A DNA stretch of 33,157 nt from Sulfurovum sp. (lineage in GTDB: Bacteria > Campylobacterota > Campylobacteria > Campylobacterales > Sulfurovaceae): contig JALSPX010000195.1 of the NCBI GenBank assembly GCA_026985755.1, positions 1 through 33,157 of the forward strand, given 5' to 3'. Of this stretch, positions 20,582-30,297 are shown in pieces (position 1 is the first letter of the stretch; every line of letters begins with the position of its first letter). Both the position numbers and the translations under genes were made by a program. The notes beneath the pieces were generated by a model. It saw only the letters and a program-made list of their open reading frames with translations. It searched no databases and was not told the DNA's origin.

Positions 20582-21286
20582 CTATTTAATTTCCATCAAT
20601 TCTGTCGTATCAAGTGTGATAGAAGGACTCATCGTAAGTGAAATAGCCCCATTAGTGATAAATCTACCTTTTGCAGAAGCTGGCTTCGCACGATTGACTG
20701 TTTCCAAAAATGTAATAAAATTTTCTTTAATCTGCTCTTCGGAAAAAGAAATTTTTCCAATACCTGCATGGATATTCCCTTTTTTATCAACCCTAAAGTT
20801 TACTTGACCACCTTTAGCATTCTCAACTGCTTTTGCAACATCCATAGTTACAGTACCAGTTTTAGGGTTGGGCATAAGGCCTTTTGGTCCAAGAATTCTT
20901 GCTACTTTACCAAGAATCCCCATCATATCAGGTGTAGAAATCACGATATCAAAATCAATTTTCCCAGCAGTAATATCATCAATAAGATCTGCAGCACCAA
21001 CAAGATCTGCACCAGCTGCTTTTGCTTCATCTGCTTTTGCATCTTTTGCAAATACTGCTACTCTTACTTTTTTACCCGTTCCATTTGGTAGCACTACTGA
21101 CCCTCTGACCATCTGGTCTGCATGTCTTGGATCAACATTCAAGTTTAATGCTACTTCAACAGTCTCATCAAATTTTGCCGATTTAAGCTCTTTGAGTGTT
21201 TTCATCGCTTCATCAACACCATACTCTTTTGTCACATCTACTATTTTAAGTAGTGCTTCTCTTCTTTTGCTTGGTTTTTTTGCCAT
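20582..21286 (-). CDS. rplA: 50S ribosomal protein L1
   Basis: [61 protein letters not shown]. Confidence 0.98.
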   Translation of the reverse strand: MAKKPSKRREALLKIVDVTKEYGVDEAMKTLKELKSAKFDETVEVALNLNVDPRHADQMVRGSVVLPNGTGKKVRVAVFAKDAKADEAKAAGADLVGAADLIDDITAGKIDFDIVISTPDMMGILGKVARILGPKGLMPNPKTGTVTMDVAKAVENAKGGQVNFRVDKKGNIHAGIGKISFSEEQIKENFITFLETVNRAKPASAKGRFITNGAISLTMSPSITLDTTELMEIK

Positions 21287-21360
21287 TTTATTTCTCCGCT
21301 ATTATGCTCCCACATTTTTAAAATCATGTGGTTAAAGATTTGTTCTTAACAATAGACTTC

Positions 21361-21786
21361 TTAGTCTACAATTTCAACACCCATACTTCTACAAGTTCCA
21401 GCAATAATATTTGCTGCCATCTCTTTATCATTTGTATTCATATCGACAATCTTTCTCTCAATAATTTCATCAAGTTTGGCTTTTGTAATACTTCCAACTT
21501 TTGTAGTGATAGGGTTATCTGTACCTTTTTTAAGTCCTGCAGCTTTTAAAATAAGCTCAGATGCAGGTGGTTGCTTGGTTTCCATCGTGAAACTTTTGTC
21601 TGCATATACAGTTACAATGACTGGTACTTTAAAACCCATCATATCTTTTGTTTTTTCATTAAATGCTTTACAAAACTCCATAATGTTCACCCCACGTTGA
21701 CCCAATGCAGGTCCCACTGGTGGTGATGGATTTGCTGATCCCGCGGGGATCATCATTTTAAACTTTTCAGCTATTTTTTTTGCCAT
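21361..21786 (-). CDS. rplK: 50S ribosomal protein L11
   Basis: [36 protein letters not shown]-terminal L11 signature ([16 protein letters not shown]). Confidence 0.98.
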   Translation of the reverse strand: MAKKIAEKFKMMIPAGSANPSPPVGPALGQRGVNIMEFCKAFNEKTKDMMGFKVPVIVTVYADKSFTMETKQPPASELILKAAGLKKGTDNPITTKVGSITKAKLDEIIERKIVDMNTNDKEMAANIIAGTCRSMGVEIVD

Positions 21787-21818
21787 CTGTTCTTCCTTTG
21801 TGTAAATTAACCCTTAGG

Positions 21819-22349
21819 TTATATGATTTTTTCTACTTGTGTATACAGAATTTCTACTGGTGTATTTCTACCAAAGATTGAGACATTCAACTTTAGCTTT
21901 CCATGATCAAGATCATATTCTTCTACCATGCCTGTAAAGTTTGCAAATGGACCATCAATAATGCGCACCATTTCTCCTGTCTCAAAATCAACTTTAGGAC
22001 GCGGAGCACTTTTTTGTTCCATCTTATCTAAAATTACTTTGATATCTGCATCTGTTAATGCAGTAGGTGTCTTTTGTTCACCGATAAATCTAGATACTCT
22101 AGGTAAAGATTGAATCTTATGCCAGAGGTCTGTATCCAGGTCTATATGTGCAAAAGCATAGCCCGAATAGAGCGTACGTTCAGATATCTTTTTTTCACCA
22201 TTCTTTACTTCAATCACTTCTTCAGTTGGCACAACAATACGCTCAACCTTTTCTTCAACACCATAATCTTTAACAAGTTGTTCTATTGCTCTTTTTACTG
22301 ATTGTTCAGAACCAGAATATGTCTGTATTGCATACCATTGAAAAGCCAT
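21819..22349 (-). CDS. nusG: Transcription termination/antitermination protein NusG
   Basis: MAFQWYAIQTYSGSEQSVKRAIE, YAFAHIDLDTDLWHKIQSLPRVSRFIG, C-terminal KOW (FETGEMVRIIDGPFANFTGMVEEYD). Confidence 0.97.
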   Translation of the reverse strand: MAFQWYAIQTYSGSEQSVKRAIEQLVKDYGVEEKVERIVVPTEEVIEVKNGEKKISERTLYSGYAFAHIDLDTDLWHKIQSLPRVSRFIGEQKTPTALTDADIKVILDKMEQKSAPRPKVDFETGEMVRIIDGPFANFTGMVEEYDLDHGKLKLNVSIFGRNTPVEILYTQVEKII

Positions 22350-22353
22350 TTAA

Positions 22354-22539
22354 TTATGCCCCTAGCGCTGTTTTTACTATAGCACCCATGAATAAATCAA
22401 CCAATGCTAAAAATATTGATATAACTGTTACAACGAGAATAACCGCTAAAAATGCTTGTCTTACCTGTATACTTGTTGGAAATATTACTTTATGCAATTC
22501 TGCTTTTGCATTTGCTATAAATGTCGAAAGTTTTCCCAT
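22354..22539 (-). CDS. secE: Preprotein translocase subunit SecE
   Basis: 61-aa single-TM protein (AELHKVIFPTSIQVRQAFLAVILVVTVISIFLALVD), adjacent to nusG. Confidence 0.92.
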   Translation of the reverse strand: MGKLSTFIANAKAELHKVIFPTSIQVRQAFLAVILVVTVISIFLALVDLFMGAIVKTALGA

Positions 22540-22557
22540 ATTTATTACCTTTTAGTG

Positions 22558-22633
22558 TGGCAGGCCAAGAGGGACTCGAACCCACGGCACCTGGTTTTGG
22601 AGACCAGTGCTCTACCAACTGAGCTATTGGCCT
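22558..22633 (-). tRNA. tRNA-Trp (anticodon CCA)
   Basis: Cloverleaf AGGCCAATAGCTCAGTTGGTAGAGCACTGGTCTCCAAAACCAGGTGCCGTGGGTTCGAGTCCCTCTTGGCCTGCCA; CCA encoded. Confidence 0.97.
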
Positions 22634-22672
22634 AAATGGAGACTATTTTTATAGCCTCTTAAAAACAATTTC

Positions 22673-22825
22673 TTATAGCTTCATCTCTTTATGTATCGTA
22701 TGACATTTACACCATTTACAATACTTTTTAAGTGTAAGCTTCTCTGTAGTCGTTTTTTTATTTTTAGTTGTGTGATAATTACGTCTTGTACATTTCTCAC
22801 ATCCTAAGTGAACTGTTTCTCTCAT
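22673..22825 (-). CDS. rpmG: 50S ribosomal protein L33
   Basis: Not in the ORF track (50 aa): [51 protein letters not shown]33 with CxxC...CxxC, between tRNA-Trp and tuf. Confidence 0.95.
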   Translation of the reverse strand: MRETVHLGCEKCTRRNYHTTKNKKTTTEKLTLKKYCKWCKCHTIHKEMKL

Positions 22826-22878
22826 TGTTATCTCCTATGATAAGTGCATAAGAGGGAAACCCCTCTTACAATATTTTC

Positions 22879-24087
22879 TTAAGCAATAATCTTAGAAACA
22901 ACACCAGCACCAACTGTTCTACCACCTTCACGGATAGCAAACTTAGTACCTTGATCCATTGCAACTGGTGCAATAAGTTCAACATTTACTTTAACATTAT
23001 CCCCTGGCATAACCATTTCAGTACCTTCTTGAAGTTGAACTGAACCAGTCACGTCTGTTGTACGTACGTAAAACTGTGGTCTATAGTTATTAAAGAATGG
23101 TGTATGTCTACCACCTTCTTCTTTAGTAAGTACATAGATTTCAGCTTCAAATTTTGTATGTGGCGTGATTGAACCTGGCTTACAAAGCACCATACCTCTC
23201 TGTACTGCTTCTTTTTCAATACCACGGATAAGTACACCACAGTTATCACCAGCCATACCACAATCCATCTCTTTACGGAACATCTCAACACCAGTTACTG
23301 TTGTTTTTTGTGTATCTTTAAGACCAACGATTTCAACTTCATCACCTACACAAACTTGACCTTGATCTACTTTACCAGTTACAACTGTACCACGACCTTG
23401 GATAGTAAAGATATCTTCAATTGCCATGAGGAAATCTTTGTCAGTTTCTCTTTGTGGTTCTGGAATATAAGCATCAACTTCATCCATAAGTTTATAAATT
23501 TTTTCTGACCATTCACCTGCTTTACCGGCTTTTGCTTCTTCAAGTGCTTGGAATGCAGAACCCGCTACGATTGGTGTATCATCACCTGGGAAGTCATACT
23601 CAGAAAGAAGTTCTCTTACTTCCATCTCTACGAGCTCTAACATCTCTTCTTTATCTTCAGCATCAAGCTGATCTTCTTTATTTAAGAAAACAACAATGTA
23701 AGGTACACCTACTTGTTTAGAAAGAAGAATATGCTCTCTAGTTTGTGCCATTGGACCATCTGTTGAAGCAATAACAAGAATAGCACCGTCCATTTGGGCA
23801 GCACCAGTAATCATGTTTTTAACGTAATCCGCGTGACCTGGACAATCTACATGCGCGTAGTGTCTAGTATCTGTTTCATATTCTACGTGAGAAGTCGCAA
23901 TGGTGATTCCTCTTTCTCTCTCTTCTGGAGCATTATCAATTTGATCATAATCCATAGTCGCTTGACCATTTTTAAGTCCCAAACACATTGTAATTGCAGC
24001 TGTTAATGTAGTTTTTCCGTGGTCAACGTGACCGATAGTACCGATGTTTACGTGCGGTTTCGTACGTTCAAATTTTTCTTTAGCCAT
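22879..24087 (-). CDS. tuf: Elongation factor Tu
   Basis: [58 protein letters not shown], full-length EF-Tu. Confidence 0.99.
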   Translation of the reverse strand: MAKEKFERTKPHVNIGTIGHVDHGKTTLTAAITMCLGLKNGQATMDYDQIDNAPEERERGITIATSHVEYETDTRHYAHVDCPGHADYVKNMITGAAQMDGAILVIASTDGPMAQTREHILLSKQVGVPYIVVFLNKEDQLDAEDKEEMLELVEMEVRELLSEYDFPGDDTPIVAGSAFQALEEAKAGKAGEWSEKIYKLMDEVDAYIPEPQRETDKDFLMAIEDIFTIQGRGTVVTGKVDQGQVCVGDEVEIVGLKDTQKTTVTGVEMFRKEMDCGMAGDNCGVLIRGIEKEAVQRGMVLCKPGSITPHTKFEAEIYVLTKEEGGRHTPFFNNYRPQFYVRTTDVTGSVQLQEGTEMVMPGDNVKVNVELIAPVAMDQGTKFAIREGGRTVGAGVVSKIIA

Positions 24088-24207
24088 GCTTTTCTCCTAG
24101 CGTAAATGTTTTATTAAAGGCAGTATTATACCCAAATCTTCTTAATTATATATTAACCTATATGGACAGAACTATTACAAGATGTAATACTTTTGTCCAT
24201 ACCTGGC

Positions 24208-24282
<75 letters not shown>

Positions 24283-24294
24283 ATATTATATTCA

Positions 24295-24374
24295 AAGGAC
24301 GCTTCTTCGGCAAAGCCAAACAAAGCTACACTAACGCTGTGTTCTCCTCAACAGAGTCTTCACGCGACTAGTCT
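24295..24374 (-). repeat. ~80-bp dispersed structured repeat, copy 2 (within tRNA cluster)
   Basis: Minus strand AGACTAGTCGCGTGAAGACTCTGTTGAGGAGAACACAGCGTTAGTGTAGCTTTGTTTGGCTTTGCCGAAGAAGCGTCCTT; gapless match to 19361-19440. Confidence 0.75.
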
Positions 24375-24497
24375 CTTTTAAATTATTGTTCTATCATTTT
24401 GTATCTGTTAAATTGCTATGAGTGTTTGCTGATTGTAAATAATGTGAAGTGCTGTAAATATAATCATTCACATCAGCTCCCAGATCAATAACCCATG

Positions 24498-24573
24498 TGG
24501 AGCGGGCGAAGGGATTCGAACCCTCGACAGCCTGCTTGGAAGGCAGGAACTCTAGCCACTGAGCTACGCCCGC
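24498..24573 (-). tRNA. tRNA-Gly (anticodon TCC)
   Basis: GCGGGCGTAGCTCAGTGGCTAGAGTTCCTGCCTTCCAAGCAGGCTGTCGAGGGTTCGAATCCCTTCGCCCGCTCCA. Confidence 0.97.
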
Positions 24574-24585
24574 ATATGGTTAACA

Positions 24586-24670
24586 TGGTGGTGGGTGAAG
24601 GATTCGAACCTTCGAAGACGTAGTCAGCGGATTTACAATCCGCCCTCGTTGGCCACTTGAGTAACCCACC
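24586..24670 (-). tRNA. tRNA-Tyr (anticodon GTA)
   Basis: 85-nt class II tRNA with long variable arm: GGTGGGTTACTCAAGTGGCCAACGAGGGCGGATTGTAAATCCGCTGACTACGTCTTCGAAGGTTCGAATCCTTCACCCACCACCA. Confidence 0.97.
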
Positions 24671-24755
24671 ATAATGTTTTAGACTTAAAATATTTCAAAT
24701 AAATGTATTGGAGATAATTTAATCTTTTTTCTGGTCAAACACTGATAAAATTTCA

Positions 24756-24832
24756 TGGAGCTGGTGAAGGGACTCGAACCCCCGACCTGCTGATTACAAA
24801 TCAGCTGCTCTAGCCAGCTGAGCTACACCAGC
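24756..24832 (-). tRNA. tRNA-Thr (anticodon TGT)
   Basis: GCTGGTGTAGCTCAGCTGGCTAGAGCAGCTGATTTGTAATCAGCAGGTCGGGGGTTCGAGTCCCTTCACCAGCTCCA. Confidence 0.97.
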
Positions 24833-24987
24833 ACCATCATTAAAAGCTATTACACTTAAAATGGACGGGAATTATAGACAAATACATTTTAAAAGTCAAG
24901 GATTTTGATAAAAATAGTAAGAAATTTCTTTTTTTTAGGTAATTTCTATAAAATGAAGCTTTAATAAATCCTAAATCAGGCATAACA

Positions 24988-25725
24988 ATGAAAATTTTAC
25001 TAGCTCCAAGTGAAACTAAAAAATCTGGGGGAGTGCAACCATTCAATCCAAATCGTTTACTTTTTGATACATTAGCACCTCATCGTATCAAACTCTTGCA
25101 TACCTATATTAATATTTTACAACAAAGTAACATGCAAGTACTCTCTAAAATGTTTGGTATCAAAAAAGAAACTGACATACTTAAACATAAAAAAGATATT
25201 ATCCATGAACTCACCATGAAAGCGATAGAGCGTTACACTGGTGTTGCTTTTGACTACCTGGGGTACATAGACTTAGATACTTCTGCACAAACATATATAG
25301 ATAACAATGTTATTCTCTTTTCAAATCTCTTTGGTCCCATAAAAGCAGATGACCTTATACCTGAGTATAAACTCAAACAGGGAGAACAGGTAGGAGACAT
25401 AAAACCTGAGAAATTTTACAATGAACATGCTGCACATCTCATGGAAGAGCACTTACAAGATGAAGAGATCCTGGACCTACGTGCAGGCTTTTATAACAAG
25501 TTTTACAAACCCAAAAAGCCTTATATGACACTCAAATTTATCAAAGATGGCAAAGTAGTCAGCCACTGGGCAAAAGCCTACAGAGGTATCGTCTTACGAG
25601 AGATAGCCAAAGCGGGTATCACCACGATAGAGGCATTTATGAAACTCCCTATAGAGGGCTTAAGTATCCATGAGATACAGACGACGAAGAATAGGACTGA
25701 GATTATATATACTATAGATATATGA
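24988..25725 (+). CDS. yaaA: YaaA family protein (DUF328/UPF0246, peroxide stress)
   Basis: MKILLAPSETKKSG, AIERYTGVAFDYLGY, NVILFSNLFGPIKADDLIPEYKLKQG, DLRAGFYNKFYKP. Confidence 0.85.
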   Translation: MKILLAPSETKKSGGVQPFNPNRLLFDTLAPHRIKLLHTYINILQQSNMQVLSKMFGIKKETDILKHKKDIIHELTMKAIERYTGVAFDYLGYIDLDTSAQTYIDNNVILFSNLFGPIKADDLIPEYKLKQGEQVGDIKPEKFYNEHAAHLMEEHLQDEEILDLRAGFYNKFYKPKKPYMTLKFIKDGKVVSHWAKAYRGIVLREIAKAGITTIEAFMKLPIEGLSIHEIQTTKNRTEIIYTIDI

Positions 25726-25735
25726 AAGGATTTCT

Positions 25736-25834
25736 ATGAAACTTCCAAATGAATACACACTGTACCAAATCATGATATTTCTTCTTGTACTTATGGTAGT
25801 GCTAGGGATTCTTTTTGATACAAATTACAACTAA
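25736..25834 (+). CDS. Small single-TM protein, 32 aa
   Basis: MKLPNEYTLYQIMIFLLVLMVVLGILFDTNYN; AAGGA RBS upstream; sits tightly between yaaA and the SUI1 gene. Not in the ORF track. Confidence 0.5.
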   Translation: MKLPNEYTLYQIMIFLLVLMVVLGILFDTNYN

Positions 25835-25842
25835 GGAATACC

Positions 25843-26175
25843 ATGCGTAAAAATTTATTTGAAATGGGTGCGGACTTTGGGGATGATTGGAGTTCTGACA
25901 ATAAAGACAAACCTACCAAACATACCTCTACCGAGATAAAATCACCCAATAAACACCAACTGCACTTCGCAAAAGAGAAACGTAGAGGAAAAGTCGTGAC
26001 TATCGTGAAACCTTTTTACTTGGCAAAAAGTGATTTACAAGCCTTGGTCAAAGTACTCAAGAAAAAACTGGGTACGGGTGGTACGCTAAAAGAGAATAGT
26101 TTAGAATTTCAAGGAGACATTCCAGACCAAGTGCGACAACACTTGAAAGCCATGGGATACAGGTTTAAAACCTAG
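25843..26175 (+). CDS. SUI1/eIF1-like (YciH family) translation factor
   Basis: KRRGKVVTIVKPFYLAKSDLQALVKVLKKKLGTGGTLKENSLEFQGDIPDQVRQHLKAMGYRFKT matches the SUI1 fold signature (KKxxGxGGTxK...IxxQGD). Confidence 0.88.
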   Translation: MRKNLFEMGADFGDDWSSDNKDKPTKHTSTEIKSPNKHQLHFAKEKRRGKVVTIVKPFYLAKSDLQALVKVLKKKLGTGGTLKENSLEFQGDIPDQVRQHLKAMGYRFKT

Positions 26176-26176
26176 T

Positions 26177-26836
26177 CTATTTTCTGTCTGGTCTTTTGTC
26201 ATCAGGCAATCTCGATAAATCTGCTTCATCAAACATCTCTACTTTGGGGATAAGCAAGGCAATCAGTGTCACTGCCACACCAAAGATAAGTACCACCATA
26301 TGCTCATTGCCTGGGAAGAATCCAGTCAAGATTAATTTACCACTGCTCTCACCCATCAATGGCTTAAAGAAGTCATCATAGTATAGCGTAAATACCAGAC
26401 CTCCTAACAATCCTCCAATCGCACCTACGAGTACATCTATACGCCCCTCAGCAATAGAAACGGGTCCTGTTCCAGGGCATTTTCCCAGTATCGCCATAGC
26501 AATCCCAAAGAGTGTCCCCCCAATAATAAGCCCTTGCCAAAGTATGGGCTTGATATGGTAGTGTGCACCCCCAGCTTCTATCATAAAATAGAGTCCTATA
26601 CTTGTAAGCCCTACGGTCAAAAAGAGCATCTTGGGGACAATCGTATCTTTGAGCATCGCAAAGCCTGCAATTTTTTCAAACTTATCTACTCTGGTGTATT
26701 GAATAATCCCACCAAAAATAATACCTATCAAAAAAACCAATACCAAAGAACCATGCCCTTGGTGGATGACATTTTCAAACATCTGTACTATACGAGAGGG
26801 AAAATCTTCTCCTGAAGTTTTAACGATTATATCCAT
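26177..26836 (-). CDS. YeeE/YedE family (sulfur transport domain) membrane protein
   Basis: Multi-TM with conserved-cysteine motif GKCPGTGPVSIAEGRIDVLVGAIGGLLGG. Confidence 0.82.
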   Translation of the reverse strand: MDIIVKTSGEDFPSRIVQMFENVIHQGHGSLVLVFLIGIIFGGIIQYTRVDKFEKIAGFAMLKDTIVPKMLFLTVGLTSIGLYFMIEAGGAHYHIKPILWQGLIIGGTLFGIAMAILGKCPGTGPVSIAEGRIDVLVGAIGGLLGGLVFTLYYDDFFKPLMGESSGKLILTGFFPGNEHMVVLIFGVAVTLIALLIPKVEMFDEADLSRLPDDKRPDRK

Positions 26837-27340
26837 CTAATCTTCCTTTGTGTTATAAAAAAGTTTACCTGTGACAACAAGCACTATCATCACAACCGTA
26901 CCAAATATCATGGCTGATATTGCCATCTGACTCATACCTGACATAAAATGCCCAGAGGTACACCCTCCTGCTAAACGTGCACCAATAATCATAATAAACC
27001 CTGCAAAAAAACTCCATAGTAGTCGTGAAAGTACAGAGTTATTCTTATACTTTTTCCATCCTGTAGGGATAAGAGACAAACGAAATGTTTTGGTAAGAAA
27101 CACAGAAACAATAAATCCACCAAAAAGTGAACCTAGGAGCATAATGCCTTCCCAAGAACCTGCATTCTTAACCTCTTTCAGATATGTATATTTTTCTGGA
27201 TCTAAATTAAAAATAAGCCCTGCAAAATAAGGCACATAGGTCGATGCCCCTATGGGTCTGTCTGCACCGAAAATAGAAAAAGTCATCAGTAGCAATCCTG
27301 ACATCAAAATGCCACCCATCCACCATGGTAATCTGTTCAT
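26837..27340 (-). CDS. YeeE/YedE family membrane protein (second half-transporter)
   Basis: Multi-TM with IIGARLAGGCTSGHFMSGMSQMA; directly abuts the downstream YeeE/YedE gene. Confidence 0.85.
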   Translation of the reverse strand: MNRLPWWMGGILMSGLLLMTFSIFGADRPIGASTYVPYFAGLIFNLDPEKYTYLKEVKNAGSWEGIMLLGSLFGGFIVSVFLTKTFRLSLIPTGWKKYKNNSVLSRLLWSFFAGFIMIIGARLAGGCTSGHFMSGMSQMAISAMIFGTVVMIVLVVTGKLFYNTKED

Positions 27341-27448
27341 AAAAATCCTTTATTTTTTAACATTATAACAAAAAGTAAATATTTTTATAATATTAAATTA
27401 TTTTATGATACTTTTCAAAAAAATTGAAGCTATACAAAATCCTCTACA

Positions 27449-28723
27449 CTATTTGCCTATTGCCAAAGCATACAAGACCATCTCATCATTGCCCACAAAT
27501 TCATTGACCTCATCATCATAGTAGGCACCTATCCCAGAACATCCTATCTGCATATATTGTGCTGCCACGTAGAGACGCTGCCCTATGATACCTGCTTTTT
27601 GGTAAAGTGCTTGGTAATTTTTGGCTTTAGAGGTCAAAAAGAAAGCCACTGCTCCTTGCTGAGAAAGGGAGTATTGCTCCAACGACAGATAGCCTGCTTT
27701 TTGTGCAAAATCACCATATTTTATGTAAGCACCATTTTTATAGAGCCCTAAGGGCATGTCAAGTACACGATTCACCACAACATATACATTCACCTCTTCA
27801 TCACAGTCTGAGAGTATGGGCTGTTCTATCATTTCTAAGATGTAGTTAAACTGCCCTTTGCTAATGGCTCCTTCATGGAATCCCCGTTGTGAGCGTCTGT
27901 GAAAAAGTGTCTCTTGAAACTTGGCAGTATTGTACGTAAATTTAGGGGCTTTAATTTGACGCTTGCAAGCTTCTAAATTCATAGTCTCACAGTATGCCTG
28001 CTCTATCCTCTCATTTTGTTCAAAACTTCTGCTGGCATCGACATAAGGCAGTGTAAACTCTATGGCTTCTACTTCACACTCGTGCATAGGAACTGTCATA
28101 GAAGCACCAGCCAAAAACCACTCACGCCCTTCAAAGCCAAACATACGATTAAGCTTTTTCTTCTCTATGTTATAGAGCATCTGCACCGCATGGGGTTTGA
28201 GCAATGCTGCAGCCTCTATACTCCCTAACAAGTGTCCTGCATCTAACAAACAGTAGCGAAAAGCACGGTTTTTATATTTCCATGAAGAACGGTAGTAGAC
28301 AGCAGAGACTAAAAAGAGGTACCCACGCATGGCTGTGTGAAAACCCAAATAAGGCTCTATCCCTTCTGCTTCATTGATACTTTGCAGTAACGTCAAAGCG
28401 GAGCTACACACTTCATAATGGTAGATACCATCCTCTCTTCCCTCCACTCCTCGCACTTGAAAATAAAGTTCATTCGGGTAGAGTGCTCCGGCACTTGGGT
28501 TTATACGCAGATAGTACTCACCGCTGGGGTATGTTTTTTTAGCGGTCAATCCTGCGATATGATAGAGAAAATTATCTTCTGCAACATCTAAATCTAACTT
28601 ATATTTTTTGTAGCTCTCTGGATAATTCTTGTAGGTACTTGGCTGGTCTTCCCATGCAATACGATTGGGGTTTGTGCGTACAGAGTTGTAGGAGTGTTTG
28701 GTTGCAGCGTGATACCAGAACAT
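27449..28723 (-). CDS. SagB/ThcOx-type nitroreductase-fold dehydrogenase
   Basis: HAATKHSYNSVRTNPNRIAWEDQPSTYKNYP, LRINPSAGALYPNELYFQV, YCLLDAGHLLGS, C-terminal second nitroreductase-like half with RRSQRGF. Confidence 0.85.
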   Translation of the reverse strand: MFWYHAATKHSYNSVRTNPNRIAWEDQPSTYKNYPESYKKYKLDLDVAEDNFLYHIAGLTAKKTYPSGEYYLRINPSAGALYPNELYFQVRGVEGREDGIYHYEVCSSALTLLQSINEAEGIEPYLGFHTAMRGYLFLVSAVYYRSSWKYKNRAFRYCLLDAGHLLGSIEAAALLKPHAVQMLYNIEKKKLNRMFGFEGREWFLAGASMTVPMHECEVEAIEFTLPYVDASRSFEQNERIEQAYCETMNLEACKRQIKAPKFTYNTAKFQETLFHRRSQRGFHEGAISKGQFNYILEMIEQPILSDCDEEVNVYVVVNRVLDMPLGLYKNGAYIKYGDFAQKAGYLSLEQYSLSQQGAVAFFLTSKAKNYQALYQKAGIIGQRLYVAAQYMQIGCSGIGAYYDDEVNEFVGNDEMVLYALAIGK

Positions 28724-29073
28724 TACGTAAACATCTCGCTGTGTTTGTGTTTAAGTATTTCTATTTTTTGACAAGCCTCATCAAAAAAGACATAGTATTC
28801 AATACCCTCTACACATAAATGTTTATGTCTTTCATACGAAGCGATCACCCTTTGGGCTTTGTTTTTGACATTGGCTCTGTTACGTTTAATATGCTCAAAG
28901 GTAATCGCACCATTAATAAGCCCCTTTGCCAAATTGGCTAAGGGGTGCTTCTTTAATCGTAAAGGGTGCCATGCTTCTTCTAGCACCTCATGGGCTTCAA
29001 AATACTCCTCTTCATCAAGCAGTTTCATATACGCTTTGAGTGCACCCTCTAAATCATCATTCATTGCAAGCAT
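28723..29073 (-). CDS. DUF309 domain protein
   Basis: LLDEEEYFEAHEVLEEAWHPL...LAKGLINGAITFEHIKRN matches DUF309; stop overlaps the SagB-like start (TAATG). Start may be the internal Met at 29064. Confidence 0.8.
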   Translation of the reverse strand: MLAMNDDLEGALKAYMKLLDEEEYFEAHEVLEEAWHPLRLKKHPLANLAKGLINGAITFEHIKRNRANVKNKAQRVIASYERHKHLCVEGIEYYVFFDEACQKIEILKHKHSEMFT

Positions 29074-29136
29074 TGCTCTAGACCTTTTTTATTTATGGTT
29101 TTGTTATAATAAGCCACTATACCATAAAGTGAAGAG

Positions 29137-29478
29137 ATGACCAAACAAGAAAAAGAAATTATCAAAGAAAAGATAGACATTGATATCGAACTACTCAAAG
29201 CACAAATAGCCACCCTAGAAGAGAAAGTCAAACCCATCGCCCCTGATTGTGGATTAGGACGACTCACACGCCTAGAAGCCATGGAAGAACAAGATGTTAA
29301 CAACAAAATACTCAATGAGGCACGGCTACGTCTTACACGACTTAACAACGCTTTGCAACGCATAGACAAACCTATGTTTGGTATCTGTATAAAGTGTGAA
29401 GAAGTCATAGGGGTAGGACGCATGTCTGTACGTCCTGAAAGTGTGCGATGTGTGGAATGTGCGAATCATTCATATTGA
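29137..29478 (+). CDS. DksA/TraR-type C4 zinc-finger protein
   Basis: RLTRLNNALQRIDKPMFGICIKCEEVIGVGRMSVRPESVRCVECANHSY. Confidence 0.85.
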   Translation: MTKQEKEIIKEKIDIDIELLKAQIATLEEKVKPIAPDCGLGRLTRLEAMEEQDVNNKILNEARLRLTRLNNALQRIDKPMFGICIKCEEVIGVGRMSVRPESVRCVECANHSY

Positions 29479-29506
29479 GGACGAACACATAGTTTCGCCC
29501 TTACAA
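29478..29506. repeat. GTAGGGG-type hairpin remnant between convergent genes
   Basis: Minus strand TGTAAGGGCGAAACTATGTGTTCGTCC: GGGCGAA/TTCGTCC stem with one G-T wobble; abuts the S24 repressor stop. Confidence 0.55.
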
Positions 29507-30154
29507 ACTTTCTATGTTCCCCACAACTTTACCCACAATTGTGATTTCATCTGCAGGTACAGCTTGTGGTGGATACATACTGTTATCTGAAATAAGGTCT
29601 ATCATACCATCGGGACGTTTTTGAATACGTTTGATAAACAACCCTCCTGTGGTAGAGGCGATAAAAATACCATTTTTATTGATATCCGTTTGGGTTCTGT
29701 CTATAAATACGATACTGCCATCTTGAAGGGTGGGCTCCATAGACTCACCATCTACATGAATGGCTTCTAACTCAGTATTGCCCATACCTATCATATTGTG
29801 CATAATTTTTTCATCTAGGGTAATCGTTTCAAAGTTTTCATCAAACACTTCTGCACCCCCACCAGCAGATGCACGAATGTCAGAGAAATACCGTACCTGA
29901 AAAAACTTCTCAGTCTCCTCTTTGAGCATATCAACGGCTTGATCAAAAAAAAGCCAATTAACTGAAATCTTTTTTAAAGCACAAAATTCCAATATCTCTT
30001 CATAAGGAATTGAGTTTCTTTTTTTCATAGAAGCAAACGTCCCCTGAGGGATACCCAAAGCCTCTGCCACATGTTTGTCAAATACTTTTTTACCAATACT
30101 GCTTTCAGAAAGGATATCTTTGAGTTTATCCACGATTTCATTTAAATTCATCAT
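29501..30154 (-). CDS. S24 peptidase-type transcriptional repressor (CI/LexA-like)
   Basis: N-terminal CI-type HTH; C-terminal S24 domain AIHVDGESMEPTLQDGSIVFIDRTQTDINKNGIFIASTTGGLFIKRIQ (Ser and Lys catalytic motifs). Confidence 0.9.
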   Translation of the reverse strand: MMNLNEIVDKLKDILSESSIGKKVFDKHVAEALGIPQGTFASMKKRNSIPYEEILEFCALKKISVNWLFFDQAVDMLKEETEKFFQVRYFSDIRASAGGGAEVFDENFETITLDEKIMHNMIGMGNTELEAIHVDGESMEPTLQDGSIVFIDRTQTDINKNGIFIASTTGGLFIKRIQKRPDGMIDLISDNSMYPPQAVPADEITIVGKVVGNIESL

Positions 30155-30212
30155 TTTTTCCTTTTTCTCCTATTTTTTACATATATATAGGTAATTATAG
30201 TCTATTTTTTCT

Positions 30213-30239
30213 TAAAATATGTCAATATGCAATATTTTT
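30213..30239. promoter_or_regulatory. 27-bp palindrome-like site, putative operator of the S24 repressor
   Basis: TAAAATATGTC-AATAT-GCAATATTTTT; 23 of 27 positions identical to the site at 6349-6375; 59 bp upstream of the repressor start. Confidence 0.6.
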
Positions 30240-30297
30240 ATTGTATTTTTAAAAAATAATGTACAATTTGAAATATTTAAACAAAAAGGATTTAGAA

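Noticed and set aside
27449-28723. RiPP (azoline) biosynthetic cluster around the SagB-like gene
   Set aside because: No YcaO cyclodehydratase, precursor peptide or dedicated transporter found in the window.
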